A DNA stretch of 37,185 bases from Candidatus Sungiibacteriota bacterium. GTDB lineage: Bacteria > Patescibacteriota > Minisyncoccia > Sungbacterales > SURF-37. The stretch is taken from NCBI GenBank assembly GCA_016186145.1, contig JACPMF010000019.1, forward strand, positions 1 through 37,185, read 5' to 3'. Numbering within the stretch: the first letter of the stretch is position 1; every line of letters begins with the position of its first letter. The position numbers and the translations under genes were made by a program. Under the pieces are notes generated by a model. It made no database searches. It had not been told where the DNA came from and saw only the letters and a program-made list of their open reading frames with translations. Below, piece by piece: positions 30,129-37,185 of this stretch.

Positions 30129-30676
30129 GAAGCACGCGTCAAGCCTTATCGCGAACTTACGGCTGCTTTTTTGCCTAGTTCCTTAAGGAGGACTCACCCG
30201 TTCGCCTTGGTGCACTTACACCAACCCACCTGTGTCGGTTTTCGGTACGGTCACCCAGCGGATAATCTTAGAAGCTTTTCTTGGAGGCCTGCTTTACCGA
30301 ATTTCGTCCCGCAAAACGGAACGATTTTCGCTCTGCTTGAGGCCGGGCATAACCCCCGCTGCCGGATTTGCCTGGCAGCGCCCCTTACAGCCCGAACGCA
30401 AATCCAATAATGCGCCCGGCATACTAAACCCCGTCACTCCATCGATCCGCTGGATGGTGCTGGAATATTAACCAGCTGTCCATCGACTTCGGCTTTCGCC
30501 ATTGCCTTAGGCCCGACTAACCCTTGGATGATTGTCATTGCCAAGGAAACCTTGGGTTTACGGCGTGCCGGACTTTCACCGGCATTGTGGTTACTTGTGC
30601 CAACATTCTCTCTTCCCTACGCTCCAATTCCCCTCGCGGGTGAATCTTCACTGCATAGGAAATGCTCTCCTACCGC

Positions 30677-30820
30677 ATCGCTCCTCGCTACTGCTCGGTC
30701 GCTTAATATAATGCGAATCTACGAATATATGCGAATGCTACGAATGTTGTATTCGCGGTATTCGCATACCAATTCGCATTATTCGCATTATGAAAGCTCC
30801 GAACAAAAGTGAGGAGCGAT
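30677..30820. repeat. Nested palindromes in 23S (near position 1175)
   Basis: Outer ATCGCTCCTCGC / GAGGAGCGAT arms, inner GAAT-type palindrome at about 30709-30791 (AATGCGAATCTACGAATATATG ... ATTCGCATTATTCGCATT). Replaces a short hairpin loop of the normal molecule. Confidence 0.8.
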
Positions 30821-31458
30821 ACCCGCAACTTCGGTACTTTGCTTAGCCCCGATAAATTTTTAGCGCAGGGACTCTAGACGAGTGAGCTGTTACGCACTCT
30901 TTAAAGGATGGCTGCTTCTAAGCCAACCTCCTCGATGTCTGAGAATCCCCACCACCTTTAACACTGAGCAAAGATTTAGGGACCTTAGTTTGCGATCAAC
31001 GGCTGTTTCCGTTGCGCACGACGGAGCTTAGCCCCCGCCTGCTGACTGCCGGAATAACTCGCTTGCGCATTCGGAGTTTGATTGGTCAAGGCGAGTTTCC
31101 CCGCTCTTGACCATCCAGTAGCTCTACCTCGCAGCGCGCATGATCCGACGCTAGTCCAAAAACTATTTCGGAGAGAACCAGCTATTTCCAGGTTCGATTA
31201 GCTTTTCACTCCTTACCACAGGTCATCCGAAGGCGTTGCACGACCAACCGGTTCGGGCCTCCCCCGCGGTTTTAACCGGGGTTCACCCTGCCCATGGCAA
31301 GCTCACCTGGTTTCGGGTCTTTTGGATTCTACCTAAAGACATTAGACAATAGGTGCTAGATTTTAAAACATAAAATAAGAAGCAAAAAACTTTACAAAAT
31401 CTTTAACTACCTGCAGACTAAACCCAATCTGGTTCTTTTCCCAAACGGAGGAATATAT

Positions 31459-31563
31459 ATGCTAGTTACAATGCTAATCATTATCAGCGGCGTTCTTTTA
31501 GCCTGCATAGTATTTTTATTTCTTATTATCAAAGGTATCGTTGGAATCTTGATTGAACGATAA
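31459..31563 (+). CDS. 34-aa single-span membrane peptide inside the 23S cassette
   Basis: MLVTMLIIISGVLLACIVFL then FLIIKGIVGILIER. A strong Shine-Dalgarno (GGAGG) sits 6-7 nt before the ATG. The product is almost wholly one hydrophobic helix with a basic/acidic C-terminus. An AACAGGCC-TAT-GGCCTGTTTTT terminator follows 10 nt after the stop. Runs antisense to the rRNA. Small hydrophobic type I toxins have this shape, but so do many unrelated peptides; function unknown. Confidence 0.6.
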   Translation: MLVTMLIIISGVLLACIVFLFLIIKGIVGILIER

Positions 31564-31572
31564 CTTTTACCA

Positions 31573-31596
31573 ACAGGCCTATGGCCTGTTTTTATG
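31573..31596 (+). terminator. Terminator of the 34-aa peptide gene
   Basis: AACAGGCC-TAT-GGCCTGTT followed by TTT; intrinsic terminator within the 23S cassette. Confidence 0.75.
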
Positions 31597-31802
31597 TTCT
31601 AAAATCTAACACCTAAAATCTAAGGTCTTAAGCGCGCTATTCACACTTGGTTTCCCTTTGCCTCGGTGCCGTAAGCACCTAGACGAGTAGAATTCAAAAA
31701 CTCGTTGGCTCATTCTTCAATAGGCACCTGGTCACCCTTGCGGGCTCCCAGTCCTTGTAAGCGTATGGTTTCAGGTACTATTTCATCGCCCTCATCGGGC
31801 TG

Positions 31803-31841
<39 letters not shown>

Positions 31842-32029
31842 GTTCCGTTAGTATTTAGCCTTAGGAGACTAGTTCTCCCTGCTTCCCGCGCAGTCTCCAT
31901 ACGGCGCGGTACTCAAGAATAATTCAGAGAGCATAAGACCGTTTTCGCGTACAGGACTATTACCTTCTTTGGTGCGCCTTTCCAGGCGTCTTCTGCTAAC
32001 GAAGCCTTAATTTTTATACTCTCCCCGAT

Positions 32030-32147
32030 TGCTCCCTCCTCCGCTCCTCGCTGCGCTCGGAGCTGTGGAGGGCGAGACTCATTGCAAAAGATACTATTGC
32101 AATACTCGCCCTCCGAAGCTCTTGCGAAGCAAAGAGCGAAGGGGGGC
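32030..32147. repeat. GC-rich hairpin insertion in 23S (near position 280-300)
   Basis: CTCCGCTCCTCGCTGCGCTC and GGAGGGCGAGACTCATTGCAAAAGATACTATTGCAATACTCGCCCTCC: an inner near-perfect hairpin inside outer purine/pyrimidine arms. Confidence 0.7.
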
Positions 32148-32263
32148 TCGGACGAACTACTCTTACAACTGCAATTTAAATCACTTGATAAATCAAGAAA
32201 TAAAATTGCTCTGGGCTATTCCCTTTTCGCTCGCCGCTACTAAGGGAATGCGCTCCGCACATT

Positions 32264-32350
32264 CATCAACGAATTACGAATTTTGTACGAATTTACGAAT
32301 AAACAAACTTGTAAATTCGCATATTCGCAGTAGATTCGTTATTCGTTGAT
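32264..32350. repeat. GAAT-type palindrome in 23S (near position 210)
   Basis: ATCAACGAATTACGAATTTT pairs with GATTCGTTATTCGTTGAT; the same arms as the copy upstream of recA at 6429-6514. Lies between GAGGAAAAGAAAG and TTAGTAGCGGCGAGCG. Confidence 0.85.
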
Positions 32351-32414
32351 AAAAGGCGAAGCCTTTCTTTCTTTTCCTCCGCTTACTGAGATGTTTCACT
32401 TCAGCGGGTATCGC

Positions 32415-32544
32415 GAGCGCTGCTTACGCAGCTAAACTAAAAATGAAAAACTTAAAATTAAAATTTAAGGAATCGTGAAAATTTTTCGCCCACCATTTTT
32501 AATTTTTCATTTTAAACTTTTAACTTAGCTGAGAAAGCAGCGCT
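32415..32544. repeat. AT-rich hairpin insertion in 23S (near position 130-160)
   Basis: AGCGCTGCTT and AAGCAGCGCT arms enclose AT-rich sequence in which AAAAATGAAAAACTTAAAA and TTTTTCATTTTAAACTTTTAA are mutually complementary. Confidence 0.75.
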
Positions 32545-32819
32545 CATCGCTGATTTCTCAGCGATGGGTTTCCCCATTCGGAAATCGCCGGATCAAAGGT
32601 TGCTTGACACCTCCCCGACGCTTATCGCAGTCACGCCACGCCCTTCATCGCCTACGGAACCCTAGGCATCCACCATACGCCCTTATTATTACTCCCCGCC
32701 CAAAACACACTTTGTTTTGAACGGTTTTATTTTTAGGTTACCTGTATTAAATTTTCAAACTGCTTACCTTACCAACCATCGTCTACTCCCAAAAACAGAC
32801 GACGACCGATAAGAATTTA

Positions 32820-33048
32820 CCCCAGCACCAATTTTGCGATAAACTCCAACGCAAAGCGCTTCGCCCATAACGGGATGTGCCTATTTCTGCGGGGTTTCCT
32901 GCTGCGGGTGCGGCTCCGCCGCATCCTCGCAAAACCCGTGAAAAGCTATTTAAACGCTTTTCACCACACGCGCTTCGCTATAAACTTAAATAGCATTTTA
33001 TCTTAACAACGCGTTATTTCTTGCAGCGGCAAAATTGGTGCGGGGTTC
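32820..33048. repeat. ACCCCGTACCAAATT-family palindrome upstream of 23S
   Basis: CCCCAGCACCAATTTTGC pairs with GCAAAATTGGTGCGGGG. The interior has CGCTTCGCCCATAACGGG (shared with 1776-1932) and further GTGAAAAGCTATTT...AAATAGC hairpins. ATAAGAATT flanks it on the left (32810) and recurs to the right inverted (33050) and direct (33098), giving a direct-repeat pair around the unit. Confidence 0.75.
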
Positions 33049-33235
33049 AATTCTTATAGCCGCTCGAGCTGCGCCTTACGGCTTGCTCTCGCGGATAAGA
33101 ATTGAAAAACCGCGTATCCACGCGGCTCAAATGCATGAGACAGTTTAAAAACTGCTGGCAATTACGGTCCCGGGCTAGTGTCTTTTTGAGCCGCTTTTTT
33201 TGAATTTTTTGAAACAATAATCATATTTTCTTACG
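33049..33235 (-). promoter_or_regulatory. Structured leader of the 23S-5S transcript
   Basis: This is part of a 660-bp stretch without protein genes (32701-33360). It holds the TTCAATTCTTAT/ATAAGAATTGAA hairpin, an ACCGCG...CGCGG mini-hairpin and a large stem GCGGCTCAAA / TTTGAGCCGC (33121-33196) with internal GAGACA/TGTCTT pairing. The last stem is followed by TTTTTTT in the plus direction and could be a plus-strand terminator instead. No tRNA or 16S sequence seen. Confidence 0.4.
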
Positions 33236-33242
33236 TTATCCA

Positions 33243-33270
33243 ATTATACGCGGCAACAAAACCCTGTCAA
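33243..33270 (-). promoter_or_regulatory. Consensus sigma-70 promoter for 23S-5S
   Basis: TTGACA, 16 bp, TATAAT on the minus strand, about 540 nt upstream of the 23S 5' end. Both hexamers are perfect consensus, as expected for an rRNA promoter. Confidence 0.85.
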
Positions 33271-33360
33271 GAGAAACAAGGGCGGTGTGGATAACCATTG
33301 CACCGATAACCAAAATCCCGCCAGCGGCGGGATTTTGAAATCTTCTCAACACATTCATTT

Positions 33361-34044
33361 CTAGGATCCGCGGACCTCGCGGATAACTCGATCAACAACT
33401 GCTCCTGCCGCATCTTTTCCGCCAAGACCGAATGCCAAGCCGAACGCCAAAGCAAGCATAGCAACAAGGCCGGTGACAACCGTCTGAAGAAGAACGGTCG
33501 CAACACCCAACTGCAAAAGCGCTGCCACAATTGCGAATACCCAGACTGACCATCGCGCTACCAAACCGACCAATGAGCCGCGGCGAAGACCGGCCGCCTC
33601 AACAGAACCGCGAACTACCCGTTCTGCCACTTCCGCCACCAATGCTGCGATGACCAAGATCAAAACGGCAACCACGACATTCGGAAGATAGAGCAACACG
33701 GAAGTCAAGAAATCGGTAACCTGCGTCAATTGAAGAATGTTTGCGGCAGCAAGAAGCGCTACTATGATCAAAAACCATCTCACCAAACCGCCGACAAAAG
33801 CGCCGGTGTTCAACCGCATGCCGGCTCGCTCCATTGCTTTCTCGAAGTCAAGCTTTGCAAGAAACATGTCCACACGAAGGGCCTTAATCACCTGCTCGAC
33901 GAGCTTGCCTAGGGCAACCGCAATAATCCACCCGATAACAAAAACAATAAGGGCAGAAAGAAGAAATGGCACGAAACTCACCACTGCAGACCATGCTTGT
34001 TGCAAGGACGCAACTACGACATCACCCCATGTTTGAAATATCAT
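33361..34044 (-). CDS. TM-helix repeat (small mechanosensitive-channel-like) membrane protein
   Basis: About 227 aa from MIFQTWGDVVVASLQQAW. Resembles the conserved TM-helix family (PF05552): WSAVVSFVPFLLSALIVFVIGWIIAVALGKLVEQVIKALRVDMFLAKL, then a second similar unit with LVRWFLIIVALLAAANIL and LPNVVVAVLILVIAALVAEVAERVV, ending LALAFGLAFGLGGKDAAG, as at the gate of MscS-like channels. No MscS beta domain follows. Likely an ion-conducting or membrane-tension protein. Confidence 0.8.
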   Translation of the reverse strand: MIFQTWGDVVVASLQQAWSAVVSFVPFLLSALIVFVIGWIIAVALGKLVEQVIKALRVDMFLAKLDFEKAMERAGMRLNTGAFVGGLVRWFLIIVALLAAANILQLTQVTDFLTSVLLYLPNVVVAVLILVIAALVAEVAERVVRGSVEAAGLRRGSLVGLVARWSVWVFAIVAALLQLGVATVLLQTVVTGLVAMLALAFGLAFGLGGKDAAGAVVDRVIREVRGS

Positions 34045-34233
34045 AGCGTAAATAAAAAGAAACGAAGCGCGCTGAACCATGCATCAGTTAAACGCGCTTG
34101 TTTTTTACTATTAAAACTGTTAAAACTCCCTTCCCGAACGCCCAAGCGGCTTCGGACCGACCCGGAAGTCTGTAAATTAGTACCGTTTTATTATACTTCC
34201 TCTATCGCCAGCTCCAAAACCGTTTATCCACAA

Positions 34234-34482
34234 CTATCGCTTTTCGTTCTTATGAGTCCTTTGTGGGCTCTTCACATCTTCAACCTCTTTTTCCATTCGT
34301 TTTTCGACTTCCTCAATTTCTTTCATGAGTTCGCGACTCAACAATTCTTCGCATTTTTTCGAGTCTTTGGCAGATTTAAACTCCGGAAGTTCGCCAATGA
34401 ACTGACTTAAGGCAGCCTTAAGATTATCGAAACCACTGTGAACGAACTTTTCCGCCTCGGAAACCTCAACCCTGAATACCAA
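34234..34482 (-). CDS. Small coiled-coil protein of unknown function
   Basis: 82 aa with a putative TTG start and no clear Shine-Dalgarno. Charged helix KDSKKCEELLSRELMKEIEEVEKRMEKEVEDVK. Composition is consistent with a real protein. Family unknown. Confidence 0.45.
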   Translation of the reverse strand: MVFRVEVSEAEKFVHSGFDNLKAALSQFIGELPEFKSAKDSKKCEELLSRELMKEIEEVEKRMEKEVEDVKSPQRTHKNEKR

Positions 34483-34675
34483 AGATAATGTGGGGATTCG
34501 AATACAATAACCCTGCTCTTCTTTATTTTAGCACTTTTTGCTATATTTATCCCAACTTATCCACATGATCCTGCTTTATACAGGACATATGAAGGGCCAC
34601 CAATAAAAACGCGAAATGCCACTAATTTTAATGACACTTCGTGTAAATATTGGCGGTTAGTAATGTCTGCGCAGC

Positions 34676-35242
34676 ATGCTTTCAATAAATGACCTAAAAA
34701 GCGGACTTGTTATAACGATCGATAATGAGCCCTATCAAATTCTCGAAGTAAAGCACCTCCATATGGGAAGAGGGGGGTCTTCAATCCAAACCCGCATCCG
34801 AAACCTAAAAACCGGACAGGTTTTGCAAAGAAACTTTAAGCCGGCTGACGCTTTTGAAGAGGCAGATATTGAAAAAAGAAAAGTTACATTCGTCTATGCG
34901 CACCGCGGTGAATATGTTTTTTCGGAGGCCGGCAAACGCTTTTCTCTCAAGGAAAACGAAGTTGGCGATATCCGAAAATGGCTCAAGCCGAATACCGAAA
35001 TCGAAGCGGTATTTTTAGACGATGCGCTTCTTTCCATCAATGTTCCTATCAAAATCGACTTTCGGATTACCGAATCGCCGCCGGGACTTAAAGGAGATAC
35101 GGCCCAAGGAGGCACGAAGATTGCGACCATAGAAACCGGAGCAAAAATTTCCGTGCCGCTGTTTATCAATGAGGGAGACGTAATCAGGGTGAATACCCAA
35201 ACAGGAGAGTATGCGGAAAGGGTTGAGAAAATGAAAGACTAA
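34676..35242 (+). CDS. efp: Translation elongation factor P
   Basis: EF-P relieves ribosome stalling at polyproline. 188 aa with the three EF-P domains: KOW-like N domain (LKSGLVITIDNEPYQILEVKHLHMGRGGSSIQTRIRNLKTG), central OB domain (VTFVYAHRGEYVFSE) and C-terminal OB domain ending with the family signature TGAKISVPLFINEGDVIRVNTQTGEYAERV. The tip residue that is Lys in E. coli is Arg32 here (HMGRGGSS). A 200-bp gap upstream shows nothing definite apart from a possible AT-rich promoter. Confidence 0.96.
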   Translation: MLSINDLKSGLVITIDNEPYQILEVKHLHMGRGGSSIQTRIRNLKTGQVLQRNFKPADAFEEADIEKRKVTFVYAHRGEYVFSEAGKRFSLKENEVGDIRKWLKPNTEIEAVFLDDALLSINVPIKIDFRITESPPGLKGDTAQGGTKIATIETGAKISVPLFINEGDVIRVNTQTGEYAERVEKMKD

Positions 35243-35271
35243 CAGTTTTAAAAAGACCTGCTCACGGAAAC

Positions 35272-35303
35272 ACAAACGCCGCCAGCTAGCTGACGGCGTT
35301 TGC
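35272..35303 (+). terminator. Bidirectional terminator between efp and the ATPase gene
   Basis: CAAACGCCGCCAGCTAGCTGACGGCGTTTG: near-perfect stem between convergent genes; the T-run is weak. Confidence 0.65.
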
Positions 35304-35314
35304 TCGTTCTATAC

Positions 35315-37185
35315 TTACTCAAAAGTGATTCTCTCCCCCGGTTGAATTATCTTTCCATTTTTATCTTCTTCCTGATGTTTCGCCTTTTCTTCCTCCCTCA
35401 CGACAGACTGTGAAAGTATTTCTCTTAAACCCTGAAGATCAACTTCCTTTTTTTGCGGCTGCGGCCTTGTGAACTCCCTTCTCCCGGGCCTTGATGAGTG
35501 ATCCGAAGAAATTTCAGACTCATCATGGCCGTTAAAATCCCCCGATTCGTCTTTTGCTGTTTCTTTCGGTTTTAACACATCGAGTGACAAAGGCCTGCTG
35601 ACAGCAGGAGGAAAACGGACTGCCGGCCTTGAAGGAACCGACTTCTGCAAAGCTGGTCTGGGTGAAGAAAAACGGCTAACCGAAGGAGCGCTCGGCGGAA
35701 CAGGATTCCGTGGAGATTCTGGTGGAGCAGGAATGGCTTCGCCGCGCCGTAACATCTCAAGATGTTTTTCGCAGTACACCGGCCGCCTTTTATCGGGCAT
35801 AAAAGGAACCATAACCAATTCGCCATCTATAGCGCAACGAGCTTCATAAAGCTTCCGGTCGGCTTTCCTTGCCGCTCCCCCATCCGCCGGCCCGAACATA
35901 GGAGCTGGCGAAATATCATTTCCGGTTCGGACCGAGGCTGCCGCGCCGAAAGAAAGACCGTGAAATTTCTCTATTTTCTGCCTTACTTCTTCTGCGGACG
36001 TCCCGTACTGCTTGCGCGATAATTTAATTATCGCCTCACGATTGCTTTTCGCGGGTTTTGGCAGGGGCGCTAAGGTTGTCGCCGAGAACGGCCGCGAAGC
36101 AATCCCGTCAATCATGAGCTTCAAATAAATTTGAGCAAAACCCAGGTTTACCAAGTCCTCCGCCATAAACTCCGGGTTAAACTCTTTTTCCAAAAGCTCC
36201 GCATCCGGCGCACCAACCCGAAACGTAACAGTAGTCCCTACGTTGCCGAATACCGCATCAGCTACTTTTTCATCCATCTGTGCCACATACTGGTGCGCAA
36301 GAATAAGACTCAAACGGTATTTCCGGGCTTCGGCAAGAATATTTGCGAAAGATTCTGTCGCGAAGTTTTGAAACTCGTCAACATAAAGGTAGAAATCACG
36401 CCGTTCTTCCTCCGGAACATCAACACGAGTCATTGCGGTCAAATATAATTTTGTCACCAGCATTGCGCCAAGAAGCCGGGAATTCTCTTCCCCGACTTTT
36501 CCTTTGGAAATATTCATAATGAAAATTTTTCCGCCATCCATTACCTCCCGCATGTCAACCGAAGACCGTTCTTGGCCGACAATATTGCGAATCAACGGAT
36601 TCGAAGTGAACTGGCCGATCTTATTTTGAATAGCTGCTGATGCCTCCGTCGCAAAACGCTCCTGATATTGGGCATATTCTTTTTCCCAAAAAGCGCGCAC
36701 CACCGGATCGGTAAGTTGAAAAACAATGCTTTTCCTGAATTCCTTATCCGCGAACATCCGGTTAATTCCAAGCAGTGTGGAACCCGGGACCTCAAGAAGC
36801 GCCAAAATTGAATTTGAAAGCAAGTACTCCATTCTCGCCGACCAGACATCCGGCCAAATCTTTTTAAAAACACCCAGGAGCCCCGATGCGATAAGGTGCC
36901 GTTGCTCCGGCAAAACGCTTTCCATACTGTTGAAAGCAACGGGGTATTCCAGATCCGACGGATTGAAATAAATAACATCTTCAATTCGTTCCGAAGGCAC
37001 AAAATCGAGCATCCGCTCCGCAAACTCTCCGTGGGGATCAATTATGCCAAGGCCTTTCCCGTTTTGAATGTCCTGAATAGCCATATTCTCAAGAAGCGTG
37101 GTTTTCCCCATGCCGGTTTTCCCGATGATGTACATGTGTTTTCGGCGGTCAGCGGGCTTTATGCCAAAACGCCGCCTCGCATCGC
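35315..37185 (-). CDS. VirD4/DUF87-like membrane-pump ATPase (5' end beyond window)
   Basis: At least 622 aa. The frame stays open upstream of the ORF-track ATG (FGIKPADRRKHMYIIGKTGMGKTT), so that ATG is internal and the N-terminus, probably with membrane segments, is missing. Walker A GKTGMGKTT, Walker B-region YLYVDEFQNFATESF, then LILAHQYVAQMDEKVADAVFGNVGTTVTFRVG. This resembles type IV secretion coupling proteins (VirD4/TraD) and related CPR ATPases. The last 200 residues are low-complexity, Pro/Ser/Arg rich, ending HQEEDKNGKIIQPGERITFE. Substrate unknown. Confidence 0.88.
   Translation of the reverse strand, partial: DARRRFGIKPADRRKHMYIIGKTGMGKTTLLENMAIQDIQNGKGLGIIDPHGEFAERMLDFVPSERIEDVIYFNPSDLEYPVAFNSMESVLPEQRHLIASGLLGVFKKIWPDVWSARMEYLLSNSILALLEVPGSTLLGINRMFADKEFRKSIVFQLTDPVVRAFWEKEYAQYQERFATEASAAIQNKIGQFTSNPLIRNIVGQERSSVDMREVMDGGKIFIMNISKGKVGEENSRLLGAMLVTKLYLTAMTRVDVPEEERRDFYLYVDEFQNFATESFANILAEARKYRLSLILAHQYVAQMDEKVADAVFGNVGTTVTFRVGAPDAELLEKEFNPEFMAEDLVNLGFAQIYLKLMIDGIASRPFSATTLAPLPKPAKSNREAIIKLSRKQYGTSAEEVRQKIEKFHGLSFGAAASVRTGNDISPAPMFGPADGGAARKADRKLYEARCAIDGELVMVPFMPDKRRPVYCEKHLEMLRRGEAIPAPPESPRNPVPPSAPSVSRFSSPRPALQKSVPSRPAVRFPPAVSRPLSLDVLKPKETAKDESGDFNGHDESEISSDHSSRPGRREFTRPQPQKKEVDLQGLREILSQSVVREEEKAKHQEEDKNGKIIQPGERITFE

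Larger units (their letters stand above)
31331..31629. mobile_element. Inverted-repeat cassette in 23S carrying an antisense peptide gene
   Basis: Left end ACCTAAAGACATTAGACAATAGGTGCTAGATTTTAAAACATAAA is the inverted partner, with some mismatches, of the right end TATGTTCTAAAATCTAACACC...AAGGTCTT. The interior has a short gene on the opposite strand to the rRNA. Inserted in 23S between AATAGCGCGC and AAAAGACCCGAAACCAGG (E. coli roughly nt 700-740). 299 bp. Confidence 0.75.

Noticed and set aside
33121-33196. tRNA-like structure with a 7-bp GCGGCTC/GAGCCGC end stem
   Set aside because: No T-arm GGTTCGAATCC-like sequence, no D-arm and no usable anticodon arm; treated as a leader hairpin or plus-strand terminator.

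Overview
The window looks like a chromosomal segment from a Patescibacteria/CPR bacterium, most likely a Parcubacteria-like lineage. The evidence is a 23S gene loaded with group I introns, rRNA genes not linked to a 16S, a reduced ribosomal operon (rpsF-ssb-rpsR ending in a terminator), a pentose-phosphate-centred carbon metabolism with a two-subunit transketolase, a VirD4/DUF87-like ATPase, and many short palindromic repeats. The taxonomic call is inference; no 16S is present. Almost all genes from about 2.8 kb to 34 kb lie on the minus strand.

Layout. 0-2.8 kb (+): 3' part of ychF, then rpsF, ssb, rpsR and a terminator. 2.8-5.1 kb (-): Gfo/Idh/MocA oxidoreductase, HAD hydrolase and a broken GHMP kinase, apparently one translationally coupled operon. 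5.4-7.2 kb (-): rodZ-like gene and recA. 7.3-14.1 kb (-, with two stand-alone + strand small-protein genes): murG, ftsW, murD, a secreted coiled-coil lytic transglycosylase and rplY. 14.2-23.5 kb (-): a small unknown gene, D-2-hydroxyacid dehydrogenase, class II aldolase, zinc-ribbon protein, PfkB kinase, transketolase C half, GIY-YIG nuclease, small membrane protein, transketolase N half, rpe, rpiB, rodA and an anchored unknown protein. 23.5-25.4 kb (-): small unknowns and a GNAT acetyltransferase. 25.5-33.3 kb (-): 5S and 23S rRNA with their own consensus promoter. 33.4-37.2 kb: TM-helix channel-like protein, small coiled-coil gene, efp (+), and a VirD4/DUF87-like ATPase running off the window edge.

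The striking part is the rRNA locus. The 23S gene covers about 6.6 kb instead of about 2.9 kb. It contains four group I introns at conserved functional sites (E. coli numbering about 1931, 2500, 2584 and 2593). Two introns carry LAGLIDADG homing endonucleases, one a 56-codon non-nuclease ORF, and one no ORF. Seven hairpin/palindromic insertions sit in peripheral helices, and one of them is a 299-nt inverted-repeat cassette holding an antisense 34-codon membrane-peptide gene with a Shine-Dalgarno and a terminator. Next to it, one 5S rRNA gene is interrupted by four palindromic elements. Removing them restores an uninterrupted 118-nt 5S, and one of the four elements itself contains a second, complete 118-nt 5S gene. 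The helices of both 5S copies are maintained by compensatory changes.

Several of the palindrome families inserted in the rRNA genes also occur between protein genes, and palindrome-like or tandem-repeat insertions appear in frame inside murD, the transketolase C subunit and the aldolase. The genome therefore appears colonised by several families of small, scarless palindromic elements, reminiscent of Rickettsia palindromic elements or REP/MITE sequences. No transposase for them is visible in the window.
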